Positions 50,575 to 61,855 of a stretch of DNA of 64,000 bases are shown piece after piece. The DNA lies in assembly GCF_002877365.1 (NCBI RefSeq), contig NZ_MCWZ01000317.1:20067-84066 (forward strand). Reading direction: 5' to 3'. The notes under the pieces were generated by a model. It was given only the letters and a program-made list of their open reading frames with translations, did not search any database and was not told the DNA's origin. The position numbers and the translations under genes are program-made. The stretch is from Vibrio sp. 10N.261.55.A7. Lineage in GTDB: Bacteria; Pseudomonadota; Gammaproteobacteria; Enterobacterales; Vibrionaceae. The number at the start of each line of letters is the position of its first letter. The first letter of the stretch is position 1.

Positions 50575-50603
50575 TAGACACGCTTATCGCTTATCTATAC
50601 AAT
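50575..50603 (+). promoter_or_regulatory. Promoter of rnpB
   Basis: TAGACA (50575-50580), 17 bp, TACAAT (50598-50603). Both hexamers match five of six consensus bases, and the -10 sits seven bases before the RNA 5' end at 50611. Confidence 0.75.
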
Positions 50604-50610
50604 CCGCCTC

Positions 50611-51003
<393 letters not shown>

Positions 51004-51011
51004 ATTCGAAG

Positions 51012-51044
51012 CCCATCATAACGTAGAGTTATGATGGGTTTTTT
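51012..51044 (+). terminator. Terminator of rnpB
   Basis: CCCATCATAAC (51012-51022) pairs with GTTATGATGGG (51028-51038) around GTAGA, then six T. Confidence 0.93.
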
Positions 51045-51202
51045 GCTTTATATTGACGAAAATTATCCTGTTAACACTAAACTTAGCGCAATATCACGTG
51101 ATGTAGCGCGCAAACAGTAGCGATAGCTCATGAAATCAGTACACTGATGTGTATCTGTTTTTTAATGTTAATCGCCTTCAGCCCGAGCTTGATGAGACCA
51201 AC

Positions 51203-52153
51203 ATGACTGAATCATTCCAACATATTTCTGTTTTACTCCACGAATCGATTGATGGCCTGGCAATTAAGCCAGATGGCATTTATATCGATGGTACATTTGG
51301 TCGTGGTGGTCATAGTCGAACTATTTTATCAAAGTTGGGTGAAAATGGTCGTTTGTTTAGTATTGATAGAGATCCTCAAGCGATCGCAGAAGCTCAGAAA
51401 ATTGATGACCCCCGCTTTACTATCATTCATGGCCCATTCTCGGGTATGGCTGAGTATGCGGAAAGGTACGATTTGGTTGGAAAGGTGGATGGGGTTTTAT
51501 TAGATCTCGGCGTTTCTTCACCTCAACTGGATGATGCTGAACGTGGCTTTAGCTTTATGAAAGATGGCCCGCTTGATATGCGTATGGATCCAACCTCCGG
51601 TATCTCTGTTTCAGAATGGATATTGGGTGCGGATTTAGACGATATTACTTGGGTGATTCGCGAGTTTGGTGAAGACAAGCACGCGCGCCGGATTGCGAAA
51701 GCGATTGTGGCTCATCGAGATGATGAAGAGAAAGAGCCACTGACACGCACAAGCCAGCTGGCAAAATTAATCTCAGAAGCGGCTCCTAAAAGTTTTAAAG
51801 AGAAGAAACACCCAGCGACGCGAGCTTTCCAAGCGTTCAGAATTTACATCAATAGTGAACTCGAAGAGATTGATACAGCGCTAAAAGGCGCAGCGAGTAT
51901 TCTCGCGCCTCAAGGGCGACTGTCTGTTATTAGTTTTCACTCTTTAGAAGATCGTATGGTGAAACGTTTTATTCGTAAAGAAAGTAAAGGACCTCAAGTA
52001 CCTCATGGAATACCGTTGACTGAAGCTCAGATCAGTGCACTTGGATCGGCCGATTTAAAACCGGTTGGTAAAGCCAACAAACCGACTCAAGATGAAGTTG
52101 AACAAAACCCGCGTTCTCGTAGCTCTGTTTTACGAATCGCAGAGAAGCTATAG
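51203..52153 (+). CDS. rsmH: 16S rRNA (cytosine-1402-N4)-methyltransferase RsmH (MraW)
   Basis: It N4-methylates C1402 of 16S rRNA and is the first gene of the dcw cluster here. From the ATG at 51203 ([14 protein letters not shown]) it has 316 aa (E. coli 313); the frame is open from 51149. The SAM-binding fold motifs are [20 protein letters not shown] and [12 protein letters not shown], with [14 protein letters not shown] and [15 protein letters not shown] in the C-terminal half. No mraZ precedes it: only about 160 bp lie between the rnpB terminator and this start. ftsL begins 5 bp downstream. Confidence 0.96.
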   Translation: MTESFQHISVLLHESIDGLAIKPDGIYIDGTFGRGGHSRTILSKLGENGRLFSIDRDPQAIAEAQKIDDPRFTIIHGPFSGMAEYAERYDLVGKVDGVLLDLGVSSPQLDDAERGFSFMKDGPLDMRMDPTSGISVSEWILGADLDDITWVIREFGEDKHARRIAKAIVAHRDDEEKEPLTRTSQLAKLISEAAPKSFKEKKHPATRAFQAFRIYINSELEEIDTALKGAASILAPQGRLSVISFHSLEDRMVKRFIRKESKGPQVPHGIPLTEAQISALGSADLKPVGKANKPTQDEVEQNPRSRSSVLRIAEKL

Positions 52154-52158
52154 ATTGC

Positions 52159-52476
52159 ATGAGTGAACGTACATCGAATTTGGCTAAGATTATCGTAACT
52201 GACCTTTTTACAGTAGGTCGGTTACCGCTGCTTATGTTGATGTTAATTTTTGCGAGTGCGATGGGAGTGGTATTTACGACACACCACTCAAGAGAGGCGA
52301 TTTACGAAAAGAACACCATGTTGCTGAATCGAGATCAGCTTGCCAATGAATGGCGAAATCTCATTTTGGAAGAGACGGCACTTGCTGAACATAGCCGAGT
52401 ACAGGCTATGGCAAAACAAGAGCTTGAGATGCGTCGCCCTGACGCAGACAAAGAAGTGATCATCAATCTGCAATGA
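52159..52476 (+). CDS. ftsL: Cell division protein FtsL
   Basis: A bitopic membrane protein of the FtsQBL complex that activates septal peptidoglycan synthesis by FtsWI. It has 105 aa: a short cytoplasmic N-terminus, one membrane helix (about 20-40, RLPLLMLMLIFASAMGVVF) and a periplasmic coiled coil (about 50-90, EKNTMLLNRDQLANEWRNL). The size and position between rsmH and ftsI are diagnostic, since the sequence itself is poorly conserved. It overlaps ftsI by four bases (ATGA). Confidence 0.94.
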   Translation: MSERTSNLAKIIVTDLFTVGRLPLLMLMLIFASAMGVVFTTHHSREAIYEKNTMLLNRDQLANEWRNLILEETALAEHSRVQAMAKQELEMRRPDADKEVIINLQ

Positions 52477-54215
52477 AAAAAACAAAACGTTCCGTTGAGC
52501 CTAAAGCTAAAAAAAATAAGCTAGAGACTGATGCGCCAATGTTGATCCGTTGGCGCTTTTATCTACTGATTTTCTGCGTATTTGCCTGCTTTTCAGTTTT
52601 GGTTGTCCGCATTGGCTACATCCAAATCATCGAACCTGACAATCTAATACGTCAAGGCGACTTGCGAACGGTAAGAGCCAAAACCATTCATTCTGCTCGC
52701 GGAATAATTTCTGACCGAAATAGCGAACCGCTTGCAGTCAGTGTGCCTGTTGAGGCTGTATGGGCTGATCCCGTTGCTATTTTCAAGAAAAATGGGCTTG
52801 AAGATATAGAGCGATGGCATGCACTAGCGAACGTACTAGGGCTAGACAAGCAGGAGCTGATTGAAAAAATCAGAAATAATGAGAAACGCCGATTTATCTA
52901 TCTGCAAAGGCAGGTGAATCCGGCGATGGCAAATTACATCCGTGAGTTAAAGCTTACTGGCATTGGGTTGAAGTCAGAATCTAGACGTTATTATCCTGCT
53001 GGCGAAGTCAGCGCTCACTTAGTTGGCGTGACAGGGATTGATGGTCATGGCCTTGAGGGTGTAGAACGCAGCTATGATAAGTGGTTGACGGGAGAAGCGG
53101 GCAAGCGAATCATCCGTAAAGATCGATATGGACGTGTCGTTGAAAATATATCGTTGGAAGAACACGAGGAAGGCAAACCGCTCGAGTTGACGATAGATCA
53201 GCGTTTACAAGCAATTTCGTTTAGAGCCATTAAACAGGCGGTGGCGGACACAAGAGCGACATCCGGCTCTGCGATTTTATTGGATGTAAAAAGCGGCGCA
53301 GTGCTATCTATGGTGAATGCTCCTTCTTACAATCCGAATAACCGTTCCGACCTCCAGTCTTTTAAAATGCGAAATCGTGTGATTACTGATGCGTTTGAGC
53401 CAGGGTCAACGGTGAAACCATTCGTTGTTTTAGCCGCTCTAGAAGAAGGCACAGCCACTCCCGAAACCGTGATTGATACGGGCAATGGCGTCATGCGCAT
53501 TGGTGGAAGCCGAGTCGTTGATACATCCAAAGTGGGTAAAGCTGACTTGACCACCATATTGCAAAAGTCGAGTAATATTGGCGTCGCGACGCTCGCTTTA
53601 GACATGCCTTTAGAAGCACTTCTTGGCATGTACAGTTCAGTAGGTTTTGGTGAGACATCTGGCTTGAATTTAGTCGGGGAAACCTCAGGGATTTTCCCTA
53701 ATAGACGGCGTTGGTCAAAGCATGAAATAGCGACTCTATCTTTCGGTTACGGCTTGACGATTACCCCATTACAGCTTGCTCATGCCTATGCGACGCTAGG
53801 TAATTACGGGGAATATCAACCCATTCATATTATTGCCAATAATGATCAGGATCTTTCTCGACAAGTGATTGACCGTGATAATGCTCAGCTTGTACTCGAA
53901 ATGCTGGAAACGGTGACACAACCTGGTGGTACCGCAACCCGAGCGGCAGTCCCAGGTTACAGAATAGCGGCAAAAACAGGGACATCTCGTAAGGCCGTTG
54001 CTGGTGGGTATGGGGATGAATATTTTGCTTATACCGCAGGAGTTGCCCCTGCAAGCAACCCTAGATTGGCACTTGTTGTCGTTGTCAATGAACCGCAAGG
54101 TGACAACTATTATGGCGGTTCGGTCGCAGGCCCTGTTTTCTCTGAAATAATGAAAGGGGCATTGCAGATATTGAATGTTGCGCCTGATGAAAACCAACTT
54201 ACAGTGATTAAATAA
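52473..54215 (+). CDS. ftsI: Septal peptidoglycan transpeptidase FtsI (PBP3)
   Basis: The D,D-transpeptidase that crosslinks peptidoglycan at the septum, working with FtsW. It has 580 aa (E. coli 588). One N-terminal membrane anchor (about 27-48) is followed by the class B PBP pedestal domain (ARGIISDRN, RRYYPAGEVSAHLVG). In the transpeptidase domain the catalytic Ser is near residue 312 in STVKPF, the SxN motif is KSSNIG and the KTG motif is AAKTGTSRK. It starts within the ftsL stop. Confidence 0.97.
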   Translation: MKKTKRSVEPKAKKNKLETDAPMLIRWRFYLLIFCVFACFSVLVVRIGYIQIIEPDNLIRQGDLRTVRAKTIHSARGIISDRNSEPLAVSVPVEAVWADPVAIFKKNGLEDIERWHALANVLGLDKQELIEKIRNNEKRRFIYLQRQVNPAMANYIRELKLTGIGLKSESRRYYPAGEVSAHLVGVTGIDGHGLEGVERSYDKWLTGEAGKRIIRKDRYGRVVENISLEEHEEGKPLELTIDQRLQAISFRAIKQAVADTRATSGSAILLDVKSGAVLSMVNAPSYNPNNRSDLQSFKMRNRVITDAFEPGSTVKPFVVLAALEEGTATPETVIDTGNGVMRIGGSRVVDTSKVGKADLTTILQKSSNIGVATLALDMPLEALLGMYSSVGFGETSGLNLVGETSGIFPNRRRWSKHEIATLSFGYGLTITPLQLAHAYATLGNYGEYQPIHIIANNDQDLSRQVIDRDNAQLVLEMLETVTQPGGTATRAAVPGYRIAAKTGTSRKAVAGGYGDEYFAYTAGVAPASNPRLALVVVVNEPQGDNYYGGSVAGPVFSEIMKGALQILNVAPDENQLTVIK

Positions 54216-54227
54216 GAGATGAGTAGC

Positions 54228-55715
54228 ATGAGTTCAAACATTACACTTGGTCAGTTACTAGATCCTTGGGTGAGTTTATCCGATTCAAATGTCAGTAACT
54301 TGGCTGTCACTCATTTAGAACTCGACAGTCGTAAGATATCCAATGCTGATACGTTTGTTGCGGTCAAAGGCCAACTCGTTGATGGACGTAAATACATTGA
54401 GTCAGCGATTGAAAAAGGGGCATCTTCGATTATTGCGCAAGCGTGCTCACACCATCCGCATGGCTCTATTGAACACTCGCAGACTGTGCCAATCGTTTAT
54501 GTAAAAGAACTCGATAATTATCTATCGGCTCTAGCGGGTCGTTATTATCCGAACAAGCCACATACCATTATTGGCGTAACGGGAACCAATGGTAAAACTA
54601 CGATTACTCAATTAATCGCTCAATGGATTGGGTTGCTAAACCAATCTGCAGCAGTGATGGGCACGACGGGAAATGGCTTCCTCGACAATCTACAACCAGC
54701 GCTCAATACGACAGGGAGTGCGTTAGAAATTCAGCAAACGCTCAATCGACTCTCTGTTGAAGGTGCCGATTTTGCGGCCTTGGAAATATCATCCCATGGC
54801 TTAGTGCAAGGAAGAGTAAAAGCATTGCCATTTTCTGTTGGCGTATTCACTAACCTAAGCCGTGACCACCTTGATTACCACGGCACAATGGAAGAGTACG
54901 GCGAGGCGAAGAAGTCACTGTTTACAGAGCATCAATGTAACTCTGCGGTCATTAATATGGATGATCCAGTCGGGGCGACGTGGTGTGATGACCTACCAGA
55001 GGCGATTGGTGTTTCTCTGAAGACTTGTGAAAAAAGCAAAAACAGCGTCTACGCAACGTCGGTGGACTATAGTGAGTCGGGTATTACGCTCTCTTTTTCA
55101 GGGCTTTACGGCGATGGCACTTTCACTGCCCCTCTCATTGGTGAGTTTAACGCCTGTAATTTGTTACTAGCGCTGACTACCTTGTTAAGCCTAGGCTTTG
55201 ACAAGCAATCACTACTAGAGACGGCAAAAAATATTACACCAGTACTGGGGCGAATGGAGCTATTCAAGTCGGACAACCGAGCTAAGGTTGTGGTTGATTA
55301 TGCTCATACACCGGATGCTTTGGAAAAAGCGCTTCAAGCGCTGAAAGTTCACTGTTCAGGAAAGCTCTGGGCAATTTTTGGTTGCGGTGGTGATAGAGAT
55401 GTTGGCAAACGCCCAATGATGGCGAAAATTGCCGAAACTCATGCAGATAAAATTATTCTCACCGATGATAACCCGCGTAGTGAGTCACCAACTCTGATCG
55501 TTGATGACATGCTAGCTGGGCTAGATTTTGCTGAAAAAGCACACGTAGAACACAATCGTTACCAAGCTCTTTGCTACGCTTTGTCTCAAGCGGCTGCTGA
55601 AGATATTATTTTATTGGCAGGGAAGGGGCATGAGGACTATCAAGTGATGGCAAAGGAAACGGTCTATTATTCTGATAGAGAGTCAGCACAGACATTATTG
55701 GGAATCAAAATATGA
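54228..55715 (+). CDS. murE: UDP-MurNAc-tripeptide synthetase MurE (meso-DAP adding)
   Basis: It adds meso-diaminopimelate to UDP-MurNAc-L-Ala-D-Glu. I choose the ATG at 54228 ([14 protein letters not shown]), with GATGAG upstream, which gives 495 aa as in E. coli; the ATG at 54219 has no spacing for an RBS. The ATP-binding motif is [10 protein letters not shown]. The DAP-recognition motif D414-N-P-R417 ([11 protein letters not shown]) shows the third residue is meso-DAP and not lysine, as expected for a Gram-negative. It overlaps murF by four bases. Confidence 0.97.
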   Translation: MSSNITLGQLLDPWVSLSDSNVSNLAVTHLELDSRKISNADTFVAVKGQLVDGRKYIESAIEKGASSIIAQACSHHPHGSIEHSQTVPIVYVKELDNYLSALAGRYYPNKPHTIIGVTGTNGKTTITQLIAQWIGLLNQSAAVMGTTGNGFLDNLQPALNTTGSALEIQQTLNRLSVEGADFAALEISSHGLVQGRVKALPFSVGVFTNLSRDHLDYHGTMEEYGEAKKSLFTEHQCNSAVINMDDPVGATWCDDLPEAIGVSLKTCEKSKNSVYATSVDYSESGITLSFSGLYGDGTFTAPLIGEFNACNLLLALTTLLSLGFDKQSLLETAKNITPVLGRMELFKSDNRAKVVVDYAHTPDALEKALQALKVHCSGKLWAIFGCGGDRDVGKRPMMAKIAETHADKIILTDDNPRSESPTLIVDDMLAGLDFAEKAHVEHNRYQALCYALSQAAAEDIILLAGKGHEDYQVMAKETVYYSDRESAQTLLGIKI

Positions 55716-57073
55716 TCTCTGTTTCTTTATTTCAATTGGCTAAGGTATTGGATGCTGAGTTAGTTGGAAACGATATTTCAATTTCTAACGTATCAACCGA
55801 TACGCGAACTATCGATGTTGATACGTTATTCATTGCTCTGATCGGCGAGCGCTTTGATGCGCATGATTTTGTATTGCAGGCCGTTGAAAATGGTGCGGTT
55901 GCTCTATTAGTTGATCGCCCATGTGATGTGAATGTACCGCAGTTAATCGTATCAGATACTAAGCAGGCGTTAGGGCAATTGGGTGCTTGGGTGCATCAGC
56001 AATGCGGTACACCCACGGTAGCAATTACGGGTAGCTGTGGAAAAACAACCGTGAAAGAAATGCTGGCGAGTATATTGTCGAGGCAAGGCCAGGTTCTGTT
56101 TACTGCAGGTAACTTCAACAATGATATTGGCGCGCCGTTAACACTACTTCGATCTCAGCCTAGCGATGATTTTGCAGTGATAGAACTTGGCGCCAATCAC
56201 GTTGGTGAAATTGCTTACACTACTGCGTTAGTGAACCCTGATATTGCGTTAGTGAATAATGTTGCCGCAGCGCATTTGGAAGGATTTGGTTCAATTGACG
56301 GTGTCAAAGTAGCCAAAGGCGAGATTTACTGGGGTTTACCCGAGAATGGTGTCGCGATCCTTAACCTTGATAGCCATGGTGGCCACTATTGGGATGAGGT
56401 GCTTTCTGATAAAGACGTACTGACCTTTTCAGAAAACAAAGAGAATGCAGACTTTTTCGCTTCAGACATCTCAATTAACGAATCAGGTGCCGCTCAATTT
56501 TTGATGCAAACGCCACAAGGCAGTATAACAGTAGAGTTAGGCATCATTGGACGCCACAATATTTCTAATGCTTTGGCTGCGGCCGCCATCGCGACGAAAA
56601 TGGGCGTAAGCCTAGAAGATATTAAATTCGGACTTATTCATCTTAATAAGGTGAAAGGCAGAGTTGAAGCTATTGAGCTGACTACCACCCTTCGTTTGAT
56701 CGACGATAGCTACAATGCGAGTGTGCCTGCAATGATTGCTGCTGTTGATTTATTATCAAGCTTTCAAGATCAGCGGTGGTTGATTTTAGGAAATATGGCA
56801 GAGTTAGGGCCTGAAAGCCTTGCACTTCATCGCCAAGTCGGTGAATATGCTGCCCGATTTAATTTCGAACACGTTTTAACATATGGTGAGGATGCCAAAG
56901 TTATCAGTGAGCTTTGTCATGGTCATCATTTTGAAACACATGAGCGTATGAACGCATATATTAAGCAACAATTAGAACAGCAGAATAATAACCATCACAC
57001 GCTATTGGTCAAAGGAGCAAATAGCGCAGGGATGAGCAAAATTGTTGTTGCTTTAAAGGAGAACCATTCATGA
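55712..57073 (+). CDS. murF: UDP-MurNAc-tripeptide:D-Ala-D-Ala ligase MurF
   Basis: It adds D-alanyl-D-alanine to the UDP-MurNAc-tripeptide. It has 453 aa (E. coli 452). The N-terminal domain binds the uridine nucleotide ([13 protein letters not shown]). The P-loop is [14 protein letters not shown]. The middle-domain [12 protein letters not shown] and [10 protein letters not shown] are typical of MurF. The C-terminal domain has [14 protein letters not shown] and [10 protein letters not shown]. It overlaps murE and mraY by ATGA at both ends. The D-Ala-D-Ala ligase gene (ddl) that supplies its substrate is not in this stretch. Confidence 0.97.
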   Translation: MISVSLFQLAKVLDAELVGNDISISNVSTDTRTIDVDTLFIALIGERFDAHDFVLQAVENGAVALLVDRPCDVNVPQLIVSDTKQALGQLGAWVHQQCGTPTVAITGSCGKTTVKEMLASILSRQGQVLFTAGNFNNDIGAPLTLLRSQPSDDFAVIELGANHVGEIAYTTALVNPDIALVNNVAAAHLEGFGSIDGVKVAKGEIYWGLPENGVAILNLDSHGGHYWDEVLSDKDVLTFSENKENADFFASDISINESGAAQFLMQTPQGSITVELGIIGRHNISNALAAAAIATKMGVSLEDIKFGLIHLNKVKGRVEAIELTTTLRLIDDSYNASVPAMIAAVDLLSSFQDQRWLILGNMAELGPESLALHRQVGEYAARFNFEHVLTYGEDAKVISELCHGHHFETHERMNAYIKQQLEQQNNNHHTLLVKGANSAGMSKIVVALKENHS

Positions 57074-58152
57074 TTATTTGGCTTGCAGAAATTTTTCAGC
57101 CATATGTGTCTTTTTTTCGCTTATTTGAGTATTTGTCGTTTCGAGCGATAGTCAGTATTTTGACTGCTTTAGGCATTTCATTGTGGATGGGGCCAAGGCT
57201 CATTAAGCGACTACAAATGTTGCAAATTGGGCAGGTTGTTCGTAACGATGGACCTGAGTCTCACTTCAGCAAGCGCGGTACGCCAACCATGGGCGGCGTC
57301 ATGATTCTTGCGTCGATAATCGTGACCGTTCTGTTATGGGCTGATCTTTCCAACCCATATGTGTGGGCTGTTATTGGTGTGTTAGGTGGTTATGGCGCTG
57401 TCGGTTTTGTCGATGATTACCGTAAAGTTGTTCGAAAGAATACAGACGGCTTGATTGCTCGTTGGAAGTACTTCTGGCAGTCGGCTATTGCCCTTGTGGT
57501 TGCGTTTGCATTGTACTGGCATGGTAAAGACACTGCTGCAACGCAGCTTGTCGTACCATTCTTTAAAGATGTCATGCCTCAGCTCGGTTTGTTCTACATT
57601 ATCTTAACTTACTTCGTGATTGTCGGTACGAGTAACGCCGTTAACTTGACCGATGGCCTAGACGGCTTAGCCATCATGCCGACCGTTCTTGTAGCGGCGG
57701 GTTTTGCCGCCATCGCGTGGGCAACAGGTAATGTGAATTTTGCGAATTATTTGCACATTCCTCATATTCCTTTGGCGTCTGAACTCGTCATCGTTTGTAC
57801 CGCCATTGTTGGCGCGGGCCTCGGTTTCTTGTGGTTTAATACTTACCCAGCTCAAGTCTTTATGGGCGATGTTGGCTCACTGGCATTAGGTGGAGCACTA
57901 GGCACAATAGCTGTACTTGTTCGACAAGAATTTGTATTGGTCATCATGGGCGGTGTTTTTGTTATAGAAACCTTATCAGTGATTCTTCAAGTCGGTTCTT
58001 ACAAGCTACGTGGGCAAAGAATCTTCCGTATGGCGCCGATTCACCATCACTATGAGCTGAAAGGTTGGCCAGAACCTCGCGTCATCGTCCGTTTTTGGAT
58101 TATTTCGATCGTATTGGTTCTCGTTGGCTTAGCGACACTGAAGGTACGATAG
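57070..58152 (+). CDS. mraY: Phospho-MurNAc-pentapeptide translocase MraY
   Basis: It links phospho-MurNAc-pentapeptide to undecaprenyl phosphate to form lipid I in the inner membrane. It has 360 aa, the E. coli length, with about 10 helices. The signature segments are KRGTPTMGG, the Asp-rich [36 protein letters not shown] and the His-rich loop [12 protein letters not shown]. It starts in the murF stop (ATGA). Confidence 0.97.
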   Translation: MIIWLAEIFQPYVSFFRLFEYLSFRAIVSILTALGISLWMGPRLIKRLQMLQIGQVVRNDGPESHFSKRGTPTMGGVMILASIIVTVLLWADLSNPYVWAVIGVLGGYGAVGFVDDYRKVVRKNTDGLIARWKYFWQSAIALVVAFALYWHGKDTAATQLVVPFFKDVMPQLGLFYIILTYFVIVGTSNAVNLTDGLDGLAIMPTVLVAAGFAAIAWATGNVNFANYLHIPHIPLASELVIVCTAIVGAGLGFLWFNTYPAQVFMGDVGSLALGGALGTIAVLVRQEFVLVIMGGVFVIETLSVILQVGSYKLRGQRIFRMAPIHHHYELKGWPEPRVIVRFWIISIVLVLVGLATLKVR

Positions 58153-58188
58153 CCCAATCTTGTTTGCATCGAATATTATGGATAACCA

Positions 58189-59508
58189 ATGAATCCGTGG
58201 GATAAAATTGAAAACGTCGTCGTTGTAGGGCTCGGTATTACCGGGCTCTCTGTGGTTAATCACCTGCTGAAAATGTCGAAACCTTTAGCCATTAAGGTGA
58301 TTGATACTCGCGTTGTCCCTCCTGGCGCGGATAAGTTACCGAATTCTATTTCACTGCATAAAGGCAGTTGGAATAGTCATTGGTTGTTAGAAGCTGATCT
58401 CATTGTTGTAAATCCAGGGATTGCCTTGGCGACACCAGAGCTTCAACTGGCGAAAAAAGCGGGCATTCAGATTGTTGGTGATATTGAATTGTTTGCATGG
58501 CAAGTAGATAAGCCAGTGATTGCTATTACAGGATCTAACGGAAAAAGTACCGTGACAGACCTCACTGGTGTGGTTGCTAAAGCGGCTGGATTCAACGTTG
58601 GTGTAGGTGGGAATATTGGTGTGCCTGCGCTTGATTTACTCCGAGAAGACGCTGATCTTTACATTCTTGAGCTATCTAGCTTCCAATTAGAAACGACATC
58701 AAGTTTACAGTTAGCCGCAGCAGCCTTTTTGAACCTGTCAGAAGATCACATGGATCGCTATGAAGGCATGGATGATTATCGTGCGGCTAAGCTAAGGATC
58801 TTTGATCATGCATCGGCCTGTATCGTAAATCAGCAAGAAACGCTCACTTACCCTGATGAAACCAGTAAATCTCTGATCACATTCAGTTTGAGCAGTGATA
58901 GTGACTTTGGTTTAGGGATGCACTTAGGTAAAGAGCATTTAATGTCCTACGGCAGTCCTGTATTAGCGACAGATGAATTGACGCTTGTGGGGCGCCACAA
59001 TGTTGCGAACGTGTTGGTTGTGCTGGCTTTACTGACTCAAGCTAACGTCGATATTACTAAGGGGTTGTCGGCATTAAAAGCTTACAGCGGTTTGACTCAT
59101 CGTTGCCAACTGGTTGCAGATAAAGGTGGCATAAAGTGGGTGAATGACTCTAAAGCGACGAATGTTGCCAGTACTGTTGCTGCGCTATCTGGCCTAGATT
59201 GCAAAGGCACCTTGTATTTATTGGTAGGTGGTGATGGAAAAGGGGCCGACTTTTCTGAACTTCAAGACGTTTTAGAGCCGTTGGATCTCAAGCTGTGCTG
59301 TTATGGCGCAGACGCAGATGAATTTTTGTCGTTGCACCCATCAGCAAAGTCATTTGATACGATGAATGATATCGTTGTTGAAATCGCACCAGAGTTAAAG
59401 CCGGGTGATATGGTGATGCTATCTCCGGCTTGTGCTAGCTTTGATCAGTTTCAAAATTTTATGGCTCGAGGCGATGCGTTCACCCAATTGGCAAAAGAGT
59501 ATGCCTAA
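58189..59508 (+). CDS. murD: UDP-MurNAc-L-alanine:D-glutamate ligase MurD
   Basis: It adds D-glutamate to UDP-MurNAc-L-Ala in the cytoplasm. It has 439 aa (E. coli 438). The N-terminal Rossmann domain has [16 protein letters not shown], the P-loop is [14 protein letters not shown], the middle domain has [11 protein letters not shown] and [10 protein letters not shown], and the C-terminal domain [12 protein letters not shown] and [10 protein letters not shown]. It lies 36 bp after mraY, with a weak RBS (GGATAACC). Confidence 0.97.
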   Translation: MNPWDKIENVVVVGLGITGLSVVNHLLKMSKPLAIKVIDTRVVPPGADKLPNSISLHKGSWNSHWLLEADLIVVNPGIALATPELQLAKKAGIQIVGDIELFAWQVDKPVIAITGSNGKSTVTDLTGVVAKAAGFNVGVGGNIGVPALDLLREDADLYILELSSFQLETTSSLQLAAAAFLNLSEDHMDRYEGMDDYRAAKLRIFDHASACIVNQQETLTYPDETSKSLITFSLSSDSDFGLGMHLGKEHLMSYGSPVLATDELTLVGRHNVANVLVVLALLTQANVDITKGLSALKAYSGLTHRCQLVADKGGIKWVNDSKATNVASTVAALSGLDCKGTLYLLVGGDGKGADFSELQDVLEPLDLKLCCYGADADEFLSLHPSAKSFDTMNDIVVEIAPELKPGDMVMLSPACASFDQFQNFMARGDAFTQLAKEYA

Positions 59509-59562
59509 GTGTTGAGGCTTAATTTTTCGAACTCGCTTGGTTTAAGGGAATAAAGGGAAACT

Positions 59563-60762
59563 ATGCAAGTACGAAGTGTTTTTTCAAGTGTGCGAGATTG
59601 GTTTGCTCATCCAGTGTCCGAGCCCATGTTTGATAGACAGTTAGTGTGGATCTCCCTTGGTCTAATGTTGACTGGCCTTGTTATGGTGACATCCGCTTCA
59701 TTTCCTATCAGTTCTCGACTTACTGACCAGCCATTTCATTTCATGTTTCGCCATGGCATTTTTTTGTTGTTAGCGCTTGCTACTTCTGCGGTGGTATTGC
59801 AAGTCCCTCTTAAAAAATGGTTTCAATACAGTTCCGTTTTACTCGGAATCTCTTTCTTTTTGCTGATTGTGGTTCTTTTAGTTGGTAAGTCGGTTAATGG
59901 CGCTTCACGTTGGATACCGCTTGGGCTTTTTAACCTTCAACCTGCTGAAGTTGCCAAATTGTCTCTATTTATCTTCATGGCTGGGTATTTAGTGCGCAAA
60001 CAAGCGGAAGTCAGAGAGACCTTTTTTGGCGGTTTTATGAAGCCCATTATGGTATTCGGTGCTTTCGCTATTTTACTGTTAGGCCAGCCCGACTTGGGTA
60101 CAGTTATTGTTATGCTAGTCACGCTGTTCGGTATGTTGTTTATAGCCGGTGCTAAGTTGACTCAGTTTATTGCTTTGATGGTGGCAGGCATCATGGCTGT
60201 GATTGCCTTGATTGTTGCAGAGCCATATCGAATGAGGCGTGTGACGTCATTTTTAGACCCTTGGGAAGACCCTTTTGGAAGTGGTTACCAACTCACTCAG
60301 TCTCTCATGGCATTTGGACGCGGCGAATGGTTTGGGCAAGGGTTGGGTAATTCAATTCAGAAATTAGAATATCTGCCCGAAGCACACACCGATTTTGTGT
60401 TTGCCGTTTTGGCGGAAGAGCTTGGTTTTATAGGTGTGGTCTTGGTTTTAGTATTGATATTTAGCCTAGTACTCAAGGCATTGTTTATCGGCAAAAAAGC
60501 ATTCGATAATAAAGAGTTGTTTGGTGGGTACCTGGCATTTGGAATAGGGATTTGGTTTGCTTTTCAAACATTGGTTAATGTTGGTGCAGCCGCTGGTATT
60601 GTTCCAACGAAAGGATTAACGCTGCCGCTGATAAGTTATGGCGGGTCGAGTTTAATCATCATGACTGTAGCGGTGTCCATTTTGCTTAGAATAGATCACG
60701 AATGCCGGATGAATTCCAAGCCGACATTTCAAATAGAAAAAGATAGAAATGAAAAAGAATAA
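59563..60762 (+). CDS. ftsW: Septal peptidoglycan polymerase FtsW (SEDS family)
   Basis: The lipid II glycosyltransferase that partners FtsI. It has 399 aa with about 10 membrane helices. SEDS-family landmarks are [61 protein letters not shown] and [10 protein letters not shown]. The catalytic Asp of SEDS proteins is probably the one in AHTDFVF or nearby (family knowledge). It has RBS AAAGGGAAA and overlaps murG by 14 bases. Confidence 0.97.
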   Translation: MQVRSVFSSVRDWFAHPVSEPMFDRQLVWISLGLMLTGLVMVTSASFPISSRLTDQPFHFMFRHGIFLLLALATSAVVLQVPLKKWFQYSSVLLGISFFLLIVVLLVGKSVNGASRWIPLGLFNLQPAEVAKLSLFIFMAGYLVRKQAEVRETFFGGFMKPIMVFGAFAILLLGQPDLGTVIVMLVTLFGMLFIAGAKLTQFIALMVAGIMAVIALIVAEPYRMRRVTSFLDPWEDPFGSGYQLTQSLMAFGRGEWFGQGLGNSIQKLEYLPEAHTDFVFAVLAEELGFIGVVLVLVLIFSLVLKALFIGKKAFDNKELFGGYLAFGIGIWFAFQTLVNVGAAAGIVPTKGLTLPLISYGGSSLIIMTVAVSILLRIDHECRMNSKPTFQIEKDRNEKE

Positions 60763-61810
60763 ACGCTTATTAGTGATGGCTGGTGGTACTGGAGGACATG
60801 TTTTTCCAGGCTTAGCCGTAGCAAAAAAATTGCAGACTCAAGGTTGGGAGATCCGTTGGTTAGGCACAGCCGATCGTATGGAGGCTGATCTTGTTCCTAA
60901 GCATGGTATTGAGATTGATTTTATTAAAGTAAAAGGTATTCGAGGCCAACGTATTTTGGGCTTGATACAGGCTCCTTTTCAAATTATCGGGGCTATTTTA
61001 CAGGCAAAACGCTATATAAACGCATGGAAGCCCGACGCAGTGTTGGGGATGGGAGGTTATGTCAGTGGCCCTGGTGGCGTGGCTGCTTGGTTAAGCGGTA
61101 TCCCTGTTATTCTTCATGAACAAAACGCGGTTGCTGGCTTGACGAATAAATGGCTATCTAAATTAGCGAAAAAAGTCTTTCAAGCGTTTCCAGGGGCTTT
61201 TTCTGATGCCGAAGTCGTAGGCAATCCTGTCAGAGAAGATGTTGTCTCTATTGACGAGCCTATCCAGCGTCTAACTGGCCGTTCAGGGCCTATTCGTATA
61301 TTGGTCATGGGTGGAAGCCAAGGGGCAAGAATACTCAACCATACCCTTCCACCTGTAATGGCAAGCCTAGGTGATCAGTTTGAAATACGACACCAAGCGG
61401 GCCGAAACAATCAATTAGAAGTAGAAAGCTTGTATCAAAAAAATAACGTAAGCCAATTTGAAGCGATTGAATTTATTGATGATGTTTCAGAGGCCTACCA
61501 ATGGGCGGACCTTGTTGTTTGCCGTTCCGGAGCATTAACCGTATCGGAACTGTCTGCTGCGGGTGTTGGGGCTATCTTTATTCCATTTATGCATAAAGAT
61601 AGACAGCAAGCGCTGAATGCCGATCATTTGGTGGAGTGTGGCGCTGCAAAAATGATTGAACAACCAGAGCTTAGTGTCGAAAAACTGGTTGATATGATAA
61701 AAGAATTGGATAGAGAGCAACTTTTGGATATGGCCTCTAACGCTAGAGCTTCCGCGAAGCTTCATGCTGATGAAACAGTGGCAAATGCTATTGTTGCGAT
61801 AAGTAAGTAG
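60749..61810 (+). CDS. murG: UDP-GlcNAc:lipid I N-acetylglucosaminyltransferase MurG
   Basis: It converts lipid I to lipid II at the inner face of the membrane. It has 353 aa (E. coli 355). The N-terminal glycine-rich loop is [16 protein letters not shown] and the second is [11 protein letters not shown]. The HEQNAVAG motif and the C-terminal nucleotide-binding region ([37 protein letters not shown]) are intact. It begins inside ftsW. Confidence 0.97.
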   Translation: MKKNKRLLVMAGGTGGHVFPGLAVAKKLQTQGWEIRWLGTADRMEADLVPKHGIEIDFIKVKGIRGQRILGLIQAPFQIIGAILQAKRYINAWKPDAVLGMGGYVSGPGGVAAWLSGIPVILHEQNAVAGLTNKWLSKLAKKVFQAFPGAFSDAEVVGNPVREDVVSIDEPIQRLTGRSGPIRILVMGGSQGARILNHTLPPVMASLGDQFEIRHQAGRNNQLEVESLYQKNNVSQFEAIEFIDDVSEAYQWADLVVCRSGALTVSELSAAGVGAIFIPFMHKDRQQALNADHLVECGAAKMIEQPELSVEKLVDMIKELDREQLLDMASNARASAKLHADETVANAIVAISK

Positions 61811-61855
61811 TCAAACCTTAAGACTGTTGCCCAGTGTAAATTACGAGAAAAATTT

